From: Pseudomaricurvus albidus
GTDB taxonomy: Bacteria; Pseudomonadota; Gammaproteobacteria; Pseudomonadales; Cellvibrionaceae
DNA length: 64,000 nucleotides
Reading direction: 5' to 3'
Assembly (NCBI RefSeq): GCF_018863235.1
Contig: NZ_JAHKRS010000001.1
Location: 310,001-374,000, forward strand
In this document: piece after piece, positions 8,063 to 17,800 of the stretch
Layout: every line of letters starts with the position of its first letter
How positions within the stretch are numbered: position 1 is the stretch's first letter
The notes under the pieces: model-generated
What the model saw: only the letters and a program-made list of their open reading frames with translations
Told to the model about the DNA's origin: nothing
Database searches by the model: none
Position numbers and translations under genes: made by a program

Positions 8063-9274
8063 ATGTCTGAGTATTCCGTATTTACTTCTGAGTCTGTATC
8101 GGAAGGCCATCCCGATAAAATGGCAGACCAAATTTCCGATGCCGTTCTGGATGCCATTATTGCCCGGGACAAATACGCTCGCGTTGCTGTAGAGACTCTG
8201 GTCAAAACCGGCATGGCCATTGTCGCCGGCGAGCTGACCACCTCCTGCTACGTTGACCTCGAAGACATCATCCGCGATGTCATTACCGGCATTGGCTACA
8301 ACAGCTCCGATGTCGGTTACGATGGCGCCACCTGTGCCGTGTTGAACGCCATCGGCAAACAGTCTGTGGACATCAACCAAGGTGTTGATCGCGCCCGTCC
8401 GGAAGATCAGGGTGCCGGTGACCAGGGCCTGATGTTTGGCTACGCCACCAACGAAACCGAATCACTGATGCCTGCACCGGTGTACTACTCGCACCGTCTG
8501 GTAGAGCGTCAGGCTCAGCTGCGCAAAGAAGGTGTTCTGCCCTGGCTGCGCCCCGATGCGAAAAGCCAGGTCACCATGCGCTACGAAGACGGCAAGCCTG
8601 TTGCCATCGACGCCGTAGTCCTGTCGACTCAGCACAACCCTGAAATCAGCCAGGAAGACATTCGCACTGCGGTGATGGAAAACATCATCCAGCACGTTCT
8701 GCCTGCCGAACTGCTGCACGCTGACACCCAGTACCACATCAATCCCACCGGCAACTTTGTGATTGGTGGCCCGGTGGGTGACGCGGGTTTAACCGGCCGC
8801 AAGATCATTGTCGATACCTACGGCGGTATGGCTCGTCACGGGGGCGGCGCCTTCTCCGGCAAAGATCCCTCCAAAGTGGATCGCTCTGCCGCTTACGCCG
8901 GTCGCTACGTGGCGAAAAACGTCGTCGCTGCCGGTCTGGCCGATCGCTGCGAAGTGCAGGTGTCCTACGCCATTGGTGTGGCTGAACCAACGTCCATTTC
9001 CATCAATACCTTTGGCACGGGCAAGGTCAGCGATGGCGAACTGATTGCAGCCATCCGCAAGACGTTCGACCTGCGTCCTTACGCCATTACCACCATGCTC
9101 GATCTGCTGCACCCCATGTATCAGCTGACGGCAGCCTACGGTCACTTTGGACGCGAGCCGTTTGAGCACACCTACACCTGGACAGAAAACGGTGAGGAGA
9201 AATCCGAAACCTTCACCGCCTTTACCTGGGAAAAAACCGACAAGGTTGATGAGCTGAAAGCTGCACTGGCATAA
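8063..9274 (+). CDS. metK: S-adenosylmethionine synthetase
   Basis: MetK makes SAM from methionine and ATP in the cytoplasm. The 403-aa protein shows the family's N-terminal [20 protein letters not shown], the methionine/ATP loop [12 protein letters not shown], the phosphate-binding [19 protein letters not shown] and the K+ region. The ATG at 8063 is chosen over 8054. AAAGGAG ends at 8052, only 1 nt before 8054 but 10 nt before 8063, and the protein then starts like its relatives. It is 107 bp downstream of the SahR-like gene and followed by ahcY, so the SAM cycle genes probably share control. Confidence 0.98.
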   Translation: MSEYSVFTSESVSEGHPDKMADQISDAVLDAIIARDKYARVAVETLVKTGMAIVAGELTTSCYVDLEDIIRDVITGIGYNSSDVGYDGATCAVLNAIGKQSVDINQGVDRARPEDQGAGDQGLMFGYATNETESLMPAPVYYSHRLVERQAQLRKEGVLPWLRPDAKSQVTMRYEDGKPVAIDAVVLSTQHNPEISQEDIRTAVMENIIQHVLPAELLHADTQYHINPTGNFVIGGPVGDAGLTGRKIIVDTYGGMARHGGGAFSGKDPSKVDRSAAYAGRYVAKNVVAAGLADRCEVQVSYAIGVAEPTSISINTFGTGKVSDGELIAAIRKTFDLRPYAITTMLDLLHPMYQLTAAYGHFGREPFEHTYTWTENGEEKSETFTAFTWEKTDKVDELKAALA

Positions 9275-9336
9275 GCCCGAATTACCTGACCCCGAATTGA
9301 CACACGCCAGCCATGGCTGGCAGAAGAGGATTGATC

Positions 9337-10737
9337 ATGACCACATTTACCGACTACAAAGTAGCAGCCGCCACCGAAACCGAGTTTCAACAACTCGCCG
9401 CCTGGGGCCGTAAAGAAATCGACATTGCCGAAGGCGAAATGCCAGCACTGATGGCCCTGCGTCGCAAGTACAAGGAAGCACAGCCTCTGGCCGGTGCCAA
9501 AATCATGGGCTGTATTCACATGACCATTCAGACCGCCGTGCTGATCGAAACCCTGGTGGATCTGGGTGCCGAGGTACGCTGGTCATCCTGTAACATCTTC
9601 TCCACTCAGGATCACGCTGCCGCGGCCATCGCTGCTGCCGGTATCCCTGTGTTTGCCTGGAAAGGTGAAACCGAGGAAGAGTTCCTGTGGTGTATCGAGC
9701 AAACCATTCTGGCCGAGAAAGACGGCAGCGACGTTTGGGATGCCAACATGATTCTCGACGACGGCGGCGACCTGACCGAAATGGTTCACAGCAAATACCC
9801 TGCCCTGCTGGAGCGTATTCACGGTATCTCCGAAGAGACCACCACCGGTGTTCACCGTCTGCTGGAAATGCTGGAAAAAGGTGAACTGAAAGTACCGGCA
9901 ATCAACGTGAACGATGCGGTGACCAAATCCAAAAACGACAACAAATACGGCTGTCGTCATTCCCTGAACGATGCCATCAAGCGCGGTACCGACCACCTGA
10001 TGGCCGGTAAAAAAGCGCTGGTCATCGGCTACGGTGATGTGGGTAAAGGTTCCGCCGCTTCCCTGCGTCAGGAAGGCATGATTGTAAAAGTGACCGAGAT
10101 CGATCCTATCTGTGCCATGCAGGCTTGTATGGATGGTTTCGAAGTGGTTTCGGCCTACAACAACGGCATCAACACCGGTGAAGTGGCTGACATCAACACA
10201 GCCGTCCTGAGCACCACCGATCTGGTTGTGACCACCACTGGCAACATCAATGTGTGCGATGCCGCCATGCTGCAAACACTGAAAAGCGGTGCAGTGGTCT
10301 GTAACATCGGCCACTTTGATAATGAAATCGATACGGCATTCTTGCGTGAAAATTACGAGTGGGATGAAGTGAAACCTCAGGTTCACAAAATCTACCGCGA
10401 CAAAAGCAGCAACGATCACCTGATCCTGTTGTCTGAAGGCCGTCTGGTTAACCTGGGTAACGCCACCGGTCACCCATCACGCATCATGGATGGCTCGTTT
10501 GCCAACCAGGTTCTGGCACAGATCTACCTGTACGAGCGCAAGTTTGCCAACCTGATGGAAGAAGAAAAATCCGCCGAAGTGTACGTAAAAGTACTGCCGA
10601 AGAAACTGGACGAAGAAGTGGCCAAAGACATGGTGGAAGGTTTTGGCGGTGTTATCACCCGCATGACCGAGACCCAGGCCAACTACATTCATGTCAATGT
10701 CGACGGTCCGTTTAAACCAGAAAGCTACAAGTACTGA
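9337..10737 (+). CDS. ahcY: Adenosylhomocysteinase (S-adenosylhomocysteine hydrolase)
   Basis: AhcY splits S-adenosylhomocysteine into homocysteine and adenosine, clearing the product inhibitor of methyltransferases. The 466-aa sequence contains the substrate-binding [16 protein letters not shown], the catalytic region [20 protein letters not shown], the NAD+ Rossmann loop [14 protein letters not shown] and the C-terminal KPESYKY tail that completes the neighbouring subunit's NAD site. The ATG at 9337 is chosen because AGAAGAGG lies 7 nt before it, inside the longer frame that starts at 9313. A 16-bp perfect palindrome (GCCAGCCATGGCTGGC) lies in the metK-ahcY gap. No SAH riboswitch is visible. 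Confidence 0.98.
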   Translation: MTTFTDYKVAAATETEFQQLAAWGRKEIDIAEGEMPALMALRRKYKEAQPLAGAKIMGCIHMTIQTAVLIETLVDLGAEVRWSSCNIFSTQDHAAAAIAAAGIPVFAWKGETEEEFLWCIEQTILAEKDGSDVWDANMILDDGGDLTEMVHSKYPALLERIHGISEETTTGVHRLLEMLEKGELKVPAINVNDAVTKSKNDNKYGCRHSLNDAIKRGTDHLMAGKKALVIGYGDVGKGSAASLRQEGMIVKVTEIDPICAMQACMDGFEVVSAYNNGINTGEVADINTAVLSTTDLVVTTTGNINVCDAAMLQTLKSGAVVCNIGHFDNEIDTAFLRENYEWDEVKPQVHKIYRDKSSNDHLILLSEGRLVNLGNATGHPSRIMDGSFANQVLAQIYLYERKFANLMEEEKSAEVYVKVLPKKLDEEVAKDMVEGFGGVITRMTETQANYIHVNVDGPFKPESYKY

Positions 10738-10757
10738 TCGGCACCCCCGACAGACTA

Positions 10758-10793
10758 TTGCCAGACGTTTGCCATCGGCTAAGCGTCTGGCAA
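10758..10793. other. Stem-loop in the ahcY-metF gap
   Basis: TTGCCAGACG (10758-10767) and CGTCTGGCAA (10784-10793) form a perfect 10-bp stem with a 16-nt loop. No T-run follows, so it is more likely an mRNA-processing or stabilising hairpin than a terminator. Confidence 0.6.
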
Positions 10794-10810
10794 CACACTG
10801 AGTAAAGATC

Positions 10811-11656
10811 ATGAGCAACAACGAAAATCTGCGTCTCAGCTTTGAGTTCTTCCCGCCCAAGAGCGACGAAGGCCGCACCAAACTGCTGAAAGTACGCGAC
10901 GAATTAAATACCCTCAATCCGGAATTCTTTTCCGTAACCTACGGTGCCGGCGGCTCCACCCGCGACAACACCAAGGGCATCATCAAGACCTTTAAACAGG
11001 ATGGTATTTCGGTCGCCCCTCACCTGTCTTTTGGTGGCGATGACGAAACCACCATGAAAGCCCTGTTACAGGAATACAAAGACGCCGGCGTCGACCGTAT
11101 CGTCGCGCTGCGCGGCGACATGCCTTCCGGCATGGGCGGTGCGTTTCAGATGGTGTATGCCAATCAGCTGGTGGCGTTTATTCGCGAACACTTCGGCGAT
11201 GCCTTCCAGCTGGAAGTGGCGGCCTATCCGGAAATTCACCCGGAAGCCACCAGCTACGACGACGACATCCGCTACCTGAAGGGTAAGTTTGACGCCGGTG
11301 CTGACAGCGCTTTGACCCAGTACTTCTACAGCCCCGATGCCTACTTTTACTTTATGGATCAGTGCGACAAGGCCGGAATCAGCAACCCGATTTACCCGGG
11401 TATCATGCCGATCCTGAACTACAAAAACCTGATTCGCTTCAGTGATGGCTGCGGTGCCGATATTCCCCGCTGGTTGCGCAAACGCCTGGAAAGTTTTGGT
11501 GACGACACCGCCAGTGTGCAGGCATTCGGTCTGGATCTGGTGACTGAGTTGTGTGAAACCCTGCTGGAAAACGGCGCACCGGGTCTGCACTTCTACACCA
11601 TGAACCAGGTGGAACCGACGGCAGCGATTGTGAAAAACCTCGGGCTGGACAGTTAA
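10811..11656 (+). CDS. metF: 5,10-methylenetetrahydrofolate reductase
   Basis: MetF is an FAD enzyme that makes 5-methyl-THF, the methyl donor for methionine synthesis. The 281-aa length fits the short bacterial family. The sequence opens with LSFEFFPPKS, where the Glu is catalytic, and contains the FAD/folate motifs FSVTYGAGGSTRDNT, IVALRGDMP, and the C-terminal PGLHFYTMNQ. It follows ahcY by 73 bp and completes the metK-ahcY-metF methyl-cycle set. The homocysteine methyltransferase (metE/metH) is not in the window. Confidence 0.97.
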   Translation: MSNNENLRLSFEFFPPKSDEGRTKLLKVRDELNTLNPEFFSVTYGAGGSTRDNTKGIIKTFKQDGISVAPHLSFGGDDETTMKALLQEYKDAGVDRIVALRGDMPSGMGGAFQMVYANQLVAFIREHFGDAFQLEVAAYPEIHPEATSYDDDIRYLKGKFDAGADSALTQYFYSPDAYFYFMDQCDKAGISNPIYPGIMPILNYKNLIRFSDGCGADIPRWLRKRLESFGDDTASVQAFGLDLVTELCETLLENGAPGLHFYTMNQVEPTAAIVKNLGLDS

Positions 11657-11683
11657 GTCCTCCCGGTTTCAGGTTCAGGTTCT

Positions 11684-12412
11684 ATGCGCATTCCCCGTAT
11701 TTTTACAGAACAGTCTCTGCAAGCCGGCAGCGATATCGAGCTGGATGAAAACGCCTCCCGACATGTGGGCAAGGTGTTGCGCATGCAGGCCGGGCGCGAG
11801 CTGATACTGTTTGATGGCCGCGGCGGTGAATACACCGCCACCATCACGGACGTGGGCAAAAAAGTGGTTCGCGTCGCGATCAGTGAATTTCATGACGTCG
11901 AGCGCGAATCACCGCTGGCCATCCACCTGGGTATCGGCATTTCCCGTGGCGAGCGCATGGACTGGGTTTTGCAAAAAGCCACCGAGCTCGGTGTTACCAG
12001 GATCACCCCGCTGTTCACCGAACGCACCGAAGTCAAGCTGACCGGGCCGCGGCTGGAAAAGAAACGGCAACACTGGCAACAGATCCTGGTGTCCGCCTGC
12101 GAACAATGCCAGCGCAACACCCTGCCCCAGCTGCAGACTGCACAGCGCTTCGATGACTGGTTACCCGATGTGACCGAGACATCCCGCTTTGTGCTTCACC
12201 ACCGCACTGACGTCTCACTGTCGGCCACCGAGAAACCCGCGTCCGTTGCTCTGGTGATCGGCCCGGAAGGCGGACTGTCGGACGTGGAAATCCAGCGAGC
12301 CCAGCAACACCAGTTCCAGCCTCTGGCGCTCGGCCCCCGGGTCTTCCGTACTGAAACCGCGCCCATCGCCGCCATCAGTGTGCTGCAATACCTCTGGGGC
12401 GACCTTAGCTAA
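11684..12412 (+). CDS. rsmE: 16S rRNA (uracil-1498-N3)-methyltransferase
   Basis: RsmE methylates U1498 of 16S rRNA in the 30S subunit, using SAM. The 242-aa protein has the N-terminal PUA-like domain (HVGKVLRMQAGRELILFDGRGGEY) and the SPOUT knot region with LVIGPEGGLSDVEIQ and the C-terminal LGPRVFRTETAPIAAISVLQ, both diagnostic of the family. It lies 27 bp after metF. The same order (chp genes, then rsmE) is known in P. aeruginosa. Confidence 0.96.
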   Translation: MRIPRIFTEQSLQAGSDIELDENASRHVGKVLRMQAGRELILFDGRGGEYTATITDVGKKVVRVAISEFHDVERESPLAIHLGIGISRGERMDWVLQKATELGVTRITPLFTERTEVKLTGPRLEKKRQHWQQILVSACEQCQRNTLPQLQTAQRFDDWLPDVTETSRFVLHHRTDVSLSATEKPASVALVIGPEGGLSDVEIQRAQQHQFQPLALGPRVFRTETAPIAAISVLQYLWGDLS

Positions 12413-12547
12413 AGCCTCTGCTGTCCTTCTCTGTTGTCCTTTTCAGCCAGCAATACGCCCCTTTTTACCAGTGTCCTGCTCAGTGCAGGCTGCTAGGATA
12501 ACGGCAGTCAATCCTGACAGATTCGCCACCCGAGGTAGAAGTTTCCC

Positions 12548-13372
12548 ATGTCTGTGATGCAAAGGTATCAACACAAGGATTTAGTCGGCCTGCGGGTCGG
12601 ACGGGTCAACCTGGGCATCAACACCTCGTTTATCGTCTACCGTCTGGGGGATACTGTTATCGACACAGGTCCCACCAACCAGTGGAAATACGTTAAACCT
12701 TTTATTGAATCCAGCCCCTTTGAGCAACTGTTGCTGACTCACCACCATGAAGATCACAGCGGCAATGCCGGAGCCATCCACCGCTTGACCGGCATCCAGC
12801 CAAAAGCGCCGACACTGACCATCGACATTCTGAAACGCGGTTTCAAGATTCCCCCCATGCAGAAGTTCATCTGGGGACGCTGTGGTCTGGCCGATGCGCA
12901 GCCTTTACCGGAAGACATCACCATCGGCGGCGAACAGACCCAGGCGTTGTTCACCCCCGGGCACGCCAAAGACATGACCTGTTATCTGATGAAAGAACGA
13001 GGATGGTTATTCAGCGCAGATCTGTACATTGCCAATCGTTTGAAACTGCTGCGCAGTGATGAACACCTGCCGACGCTGCTCGACAGCATCCGCTTTACCC
13101 TGTCGCACGATTTCGACACCCTGCTGTGCCCGCATCGCGGTGTGGTCGAGAATGGTCACAGCAAGTTACGGGAAAAGTACGACTACCTGATGAACCTTGC
13201 AGAGCAGGCTCAGGGATTGAATTCACAGGGTGTGGAATTAAAAGAGATTACCAACCGGCTGTTAGGCAAGGAGGGAGCCATTGGCATTCTCAGTCGCTAC
13301 AACTTCAGCAAGCGCAATCTGATTGCCTCGTGCCTCGAAGTTGAATTCGACCAACGGTTGCAAAAGGCCTAG
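12548..13372 (+). CDS. MBL-fold metallo-hydrolase
   Basis: This 274-aa protein has the zinc motif HHHEDHSGN, a following FTPGHAKDM histidine, the GWLFSADLYIAN aspartate strand and CPHRGVVENG, giving a complete metallo-beta-lactamase di-metal site. After about residue 200 comes a helical tail (LLGKEGAIGILSRYNFSKRN) resembling the C-terminal domain of LACTB2/glyoxalase-II-like hydrolases. A weak GAGGTAGAAG precedes the ATG. The gene ends tail-to-tail with chpC. The two stop codons share the four bases CTAG at 13369-13372. The substrate is unknown, and a thioester or nucleic acid is possible. Confidence 0.85.
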   Translation: MSVMQRYQHKDLVGLRVGRVNLGINTSFIVYRLGDTVIDTGPTNQWKYVKPFIESSPFEQLLLTHHHEDHSGNAGAIHRLTGIQPKAPTLTIDILKRGFKIPPMQKFIWGRCGLADAQPLPEDITIGGEQTQALFTPGHAKDMTCYLMKERGWLFSADLYIANRLKLLRSDEHLPTLLDSIRFTLSHDFDTLLCPHRGVVENGHSKLREKYDYLMNLAEQAQGLNSQGVELKEITNRLLGKEGAIGILSRYNFSKRNLIASCLEVEFDQRLQKA

Positions 13373-13863
13373 CTCGCCACTCCGTTGTGCCAGTCCAGAT
13401 ACACCTGTTCCAGTGCGCTGATGTCCGGGATCAACAGCTCTTCGCCACTAAGCGTCACATGCATCCGCTCAAAGGTTCGGCAGCTACGGCCCTCAAGCAT
13501 ACTGATATCGTCTTCCACGACACGCACCAACTTGGGAATCCCCTGAGTGGGAACCGCGATAAATGGCAAGTCAGGACTCACCCCGGTATTGTTAAAGACC
13601 GCAATTCGACTTTTGCTTTGCAGTTCGGGCAGTGTTTCACCGCAGAGAATTTCAAAGGACAACAGCGGTACTTTGACATCCCTCCAGCTGAAGAACCCGA
13701 GTAACCAGTCCGGAGCATCGCTGATTGCTTCCGGAGCGTCATAGGAAACCATCTCGGCAACCGAGACCGTTGGCGCCAGCAACGTGCGCCCCGCCATGGG
13801 AATCAGCAGGCTGGGCACAACATCCGGTGCAAACTGTTCAATGGTCTTTAATGCGCTCTCCAT
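13369..13863 (-). CDS. chpC: CheW-like chemotaxis coupling protein of the Pil-Chp system (ChpC)
   Basis: This 164-aa protein is almost entirely one CheW domain: GRTLLAPTVSVAEMVSY, WLLGFFSWRDVKVPLLSFE with the usual W-R-V/P-L pattern, and a late AVPTQGIPKLVRV strand. It is the last gene of the minus-strand chemosensory cluster, 13 bp after chpB, the position of chpC in P. aeruginosa. CheW-type proteins couple receptor arrays to the kinase, here ChpA. It is a second coupler alongside PilI. The name rests on position plus domain. Confidence 0.82.
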   Translation of the reverse strand: MESALKTIEQFAPDVVPSLLIPMAGRTLLAPTVSVAEMVSYDAPEAISDAPDWLLGFFSWRDVKVPLLSFEILCGETLPELQSKSRIAVFNNTGVSPDLPFIAVPTQGIPKLVRVVEDDISMLEGRSCRTFERMHVTLSGEELLIPDISALEQVYLDWHNGVAS

Positions 13864-13876
13864 GATCCGTTACCTG

Positions 13877-14833
13877 TCATTTTTGCTTGAATAGTTTAGT
13901 CGGCGACTGCATAAACTGAGTTAACTGCGACGCCAGCTCTGTCGGTGTCCCGGTGATTGAAACCACGTCAGTTCCGATCACGGATTCCGGCATGGAGGCC
14001 ACCGTGCAACTTGCCGGTTGCTGCGCCCAGACCTGCCCACCCTGCTGATGAATTAACCGGGCACCGGCGGCACCATCCTCCCCCATGCCGGTAAAGACAA
14101 TGGCGTTACAGCGCGAGCCAAAACACCGCGCCATATTGGCGAGAACCTGATCAATGGCTGGGCTGTAAATCCCCGGCCAGGGTTCAGATCTGACTGTCAC
14201 CGTGCCATTACTGAGGAAATCGACCCACCGGGAGCCAGCAACTACTGCAGTTGATCCTGCATAGAGTACATCCCCATCGGCGACACAATAAGCCTGGTAA
14301 TGGCAGTACCGATTGATCATATCCACCAGCGATTGTTCATATCCACTGTCGATATGCTGGACGTAAACAAAACCTACATCCAGATTGGCTGGCAACGCCT
14401 GAAAAAATTCTCTGACGGCTTCCGGGCCACCCGTCGAAGCCGCCAACACCCAAAACGTTTTGGCCACGCCCGCAGGGTGCTGCTCGAGGTTGATGGAACC
14501 GTTCAGTTGTTGCAGTTTTTTTAACACTCTGCGACGCCAGGCATCGTAAGCACTGCTACCCGGTTGAGAATCCCCACCATCGTCTATAATGACCGGCAGA
14601 GGCAACTGTTCCAGCCAGTCGTCAATGGCAGGCCAGCTGGGGCTTTCCAGAGGCAGAATCACCAGCCAGGCGTCCACCTCACTGATCTTTTGACGACTCA
14701 TGTCGGCAACAAAGTTTCCTGCCAACAGGCTCACGGCCACCTTGTGCCCGCTCTCACCGACCAGTTGACGCAGCACGTTTTGCTGCGCAGCTGTATCGAC
14801 AACCAATCCTAACCGCAGCGCTTTGATTGTCAC
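13877..14833 (-). CDS. chpB: CheB-type methylesterase of the Pil-Chp system (ChpB)
   Basis: CheB removes methyl groups from receptor glutamates and should act on PilJ. The C-terminal methylesterase domain is complete: Ser in AASTGGPEAVREF, His in YVQHIDSGYEQ, Asp in TGMGEDGAAGARL. The first ~110 residues have the length and strand-helix rhythm of a receiver but lack a phospho-acceptor Asp after the DAWLVILPLES strand, so phosphorylation control looks lost. The GTG at 14833 is preferred over 14842, because AGAGG lies 8 nt before it. Between chpA and chpC, as in P. aeruginosa. Confidence 0.88.
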   Translation of the reverse strand: MTIKALRLGLVVDTAAQQNVLRQLVGESGHKVAVSLLAGNFVADMSRQKISEVDAWLVILPLESPSWPAIDDWLEQLPLPVIIDDGGDSQPGSSAYDAWRRRVLKKLQQLNGSINLEQHPAGVAKTFWVLAASTGGPEAVREFFQALPANLDVGFVYVQHIDSGYEQSLVDMINRYCHYQAYCVADGDVLYAGSTAVVAGSRWVDFLSNGTVTVRSEPWPGIYSPAIDQVLANMARCFGSRCNAIVFTGMGEDGAAGARLIHQQGGQVWAQQPASCTVASMPESVIGTDVVSITGTPTELASQLTQFMQSPTKLFKQK

Positions 14834-14878
14834 CGACAACACCTCTGCCTGACCAAGGGCTGATACACCTCAGGCGGC

Positions 14879-17800
14879 TTACTCTTCGAGAGGCGCGTCT
14901 GCGCTCTCATTGGCAGTCTCGCTGTCATCGATCTCGCCGGTCACCGCCAGAATATTCCGCAGCAGATTATCTTCCTGATACGGCTTACCCAGATAGCGAT
15001 TTACCCCCAGTGAAAACGCTCTTTCACGGTGTTTATCACCGGTACGGGAGGTAATCATAATAATTGGGATATGTTTCAGACGGCTGCTGGAGCGAACGTT
15101 TTTCGCCACCTCAAAACCGTCCATGCGCGGCATTTCAATATCCAGCAACATCACATCAGGCACATGATCCTGCAACAGCAACAGGGCATCAGCACCGTCT
15201 TTGGCGGTGATGACTTCATAGCCTTCACGCTCCAGGAAGCGGCTGGTTACCTTGCGTACCGTCACCGAGTCATCCACAACCATGACGGTTTTGACGCTCT
15301 CTTCTGCCACGTCTTCAGTCTGTGACATCAGCACGCTGGTGTCGTGCAGCAAGGCGGCATCCTGACGGATCATTGCGTGCGGATCCAGAATCACTACCAC
15401 GCTACCATCCCCCATAACGGTTGCGCCCGATACACCCAACACACCGGCAAATTGAGGCCCCAAACTCTTAACCACAACCTCCCGACTGCCCATCAGCATG
15501 TCCACCTGCATGGCGACAGCGTGCTGTGCAGTACGCACCAGCACTACCGGCAGGGGCATCGCCTGACCTTCCAGCTTCGGACGGGCGTCACTGTTCAGCA
15601 GATTGCCCAGGTAATTCACTTTATACTCTTCACCCGCGTACTCAAAACGGGCTTCGGAATCCTGATAATAATGTTCCAGCTCAAACGGGCTGACACGCAC
15701 AATACCTTCAATGGTGTTGAGCGGAATCGCGTAGCGGTCATCGCCAATCCGCACCATCAATGCGCGGTTGACCGATACGGTAAACGGCAGCCGAATCGTA
15801 AACTCGGTACCTTCTCCCGCACGGGAATTGATCGACATGGCACCGCCCAACTGCTTGATCTCGGAGTGCACCACATCCATGCCCACGCCACGACCTGAAA
15901 TCTGGGTCACCGATTCCGCGGTACTGAAGCCGGCGTGCAGAATAAATTGCATGATTTCACGATCACTGAGCTTGGCTTCTTCGCTCATGAGGCCACGTTC
16001 GATGGCTTTCTCACGAACGCGCTTGAGGTTGATACCGCGACCGTCATCAATCAGACGCAAAATGACATCGCCACCTTCACGCCCCACCGTCAGTACAATA
16101 CGACCGGCTTCCGATTTGCCCGCAGCAGTACGTTCACGGGAAGTCTCGATACCGTGATCTACTGCGTTGCGAAGCATATGTTCCAGCGGCGCGACCATGC
16201 GCTCCAGAACCGTTCTGTCCAATTCACCTTCGACGTTATCAAGCTCGAAATTGACCCGCTTGTCCAACTCGCTGGAGACCTGACGCACGATTCGGCGCAG
16301 ACGTGGTACCAGACGGGAGAAAGGCACCATGCGTGAACGCATCAGTCCTTCCTGCAAATCGGTGTTAATGCGGGACTGTTGCAACAACAGGGTTTCGGTA
16401 TCCCGTGTCTTGTCCGACAGGGTGGACTTCAAGTCCATCAAGTCCGACGCCGACTCAATCAATGAGCGGGACAACTGCTGTAACTGGGAATAGCGGTCCA
16501 TTTCCAGAGGATCGAAGTCGTCCTGTTCAGCCATCTGCTCCTGACGGAACAAAATCTGGGCTTCTGTTTCGATATCCAGACGACGCAGTTGCTCTTGCAG
16601 ACGGGCAATGGTTGCGTCCATCTCATCGATGGCAAAGCCCAGTTCACTGATCTGCTCTTCCATCCGGCCGCGACTGATTGAAGTCTCACCCGCCAGGTTA
16701 ACCAGCTCTTCAAGCAAGTCAGCGGAAACCTTCACCACTTCCTGAGGGGCACTGCGCTTGGTCTGCATCGGTGCGGATACGGCACCTTTGCCACTGGCTT
16801 CCGGCCGGGAAGGCGGCAGATTAAAGGATTCACCACTGACCACCGGGACATTATCTTTTGGCGTAAACGGCAGCACCGGCGCCAGGTTTTTCTCGGCGGT
16901 ATCAGGTTCGCCCTGAACCGGCTCCTGCGGCACATTTTCGACCGGGCTTTCTACTGAGGATTCCCCAGTTTCCGGATCCGACTCATGCTCCACAAAAGAG
17001 GGCGGCGTCTCATCGGCTTGAGTAGCCGGCTCAATGGCAGGAGCCAGATCCGCATTCAAAGCAGTGGACAAGTTGCCCTCACCGGCCATGCCCGCCTTAA
17101 CCGCTTCAACACCTTTGAGCAGTTGATCCTGATAGGCGTTCATGCGGACAAAGAAGTCCTGAGACACGTCCGCGTTATCCGACAGGTTGATCACGTCGGT
17201 TTCAAAATCGTGAGCCACGTTACCCAGAGCCGTCATGCCTGACAGTCGTGCACCGCCTTTGAGGGTGTGCAGCGCCCGCTTCAACTCTTCTGAACAATCG
17301 GTTCTGGACCAGTCTTCCGACCAGTCGTGAATCGCCTGTTCAATGTCTTCAATCAACTCATCGGCTTCTTCCAAAAAGATTTCGATGATTTCAGGATCGA
17401 TGTCTTCGTCCAGTTCTTCTTCGGACAGATCCATTTCGCCAGTGATTACTGCTGGAGTCTCCTCAACAGGCTCATCGCTGACCACACCGGGTTGATCCAC
17501 TTCGAAAGTGATGTCCAGTTCAGGTGTCGCTTCAAGGGTATCCGAAGTCTCTGGCGCCTCTTCGAGAGTGATGTTTTCGGAGGCGATATCGTTTTCGGCA
17601 ACAACATCTTCGGTGACTAACTCACCAACAGCTTCAATAAAGCCTTCCGCAACATCGGAATCCAGCTCAGAGACATCACTGACGTCAATCACTTCAATGG
17701 CATCGGCCAGATCCGGATTGCTATCTGGCTCTGGAGTCTGTTCAGCTTCAGCAGGTGATTCAGTGTTATCGATCAGGTTTTGGCTTGTATCGCCAAAATC

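Noticed and set aside
9275-9336. SAH riboswitch before ahcY
   Set aside because: Such riboswitches are known before ahcY/metF in some Proteobacteria, but neither this gap nor 10738-10810 is long enough or shows the conserved core. Only simple hairpins are present.
9583-10473. 296-codon minus-strand frame inside ahcY
   Set aside because: ahcY is unmistakable on the other strand. The antisense frame is a codon-bias shadow.
10758-10793. ahcY terminator
   Set aside because: The stem is strong but the loop is 16 nt and no T-run follows, and metF begins 18 bp later.
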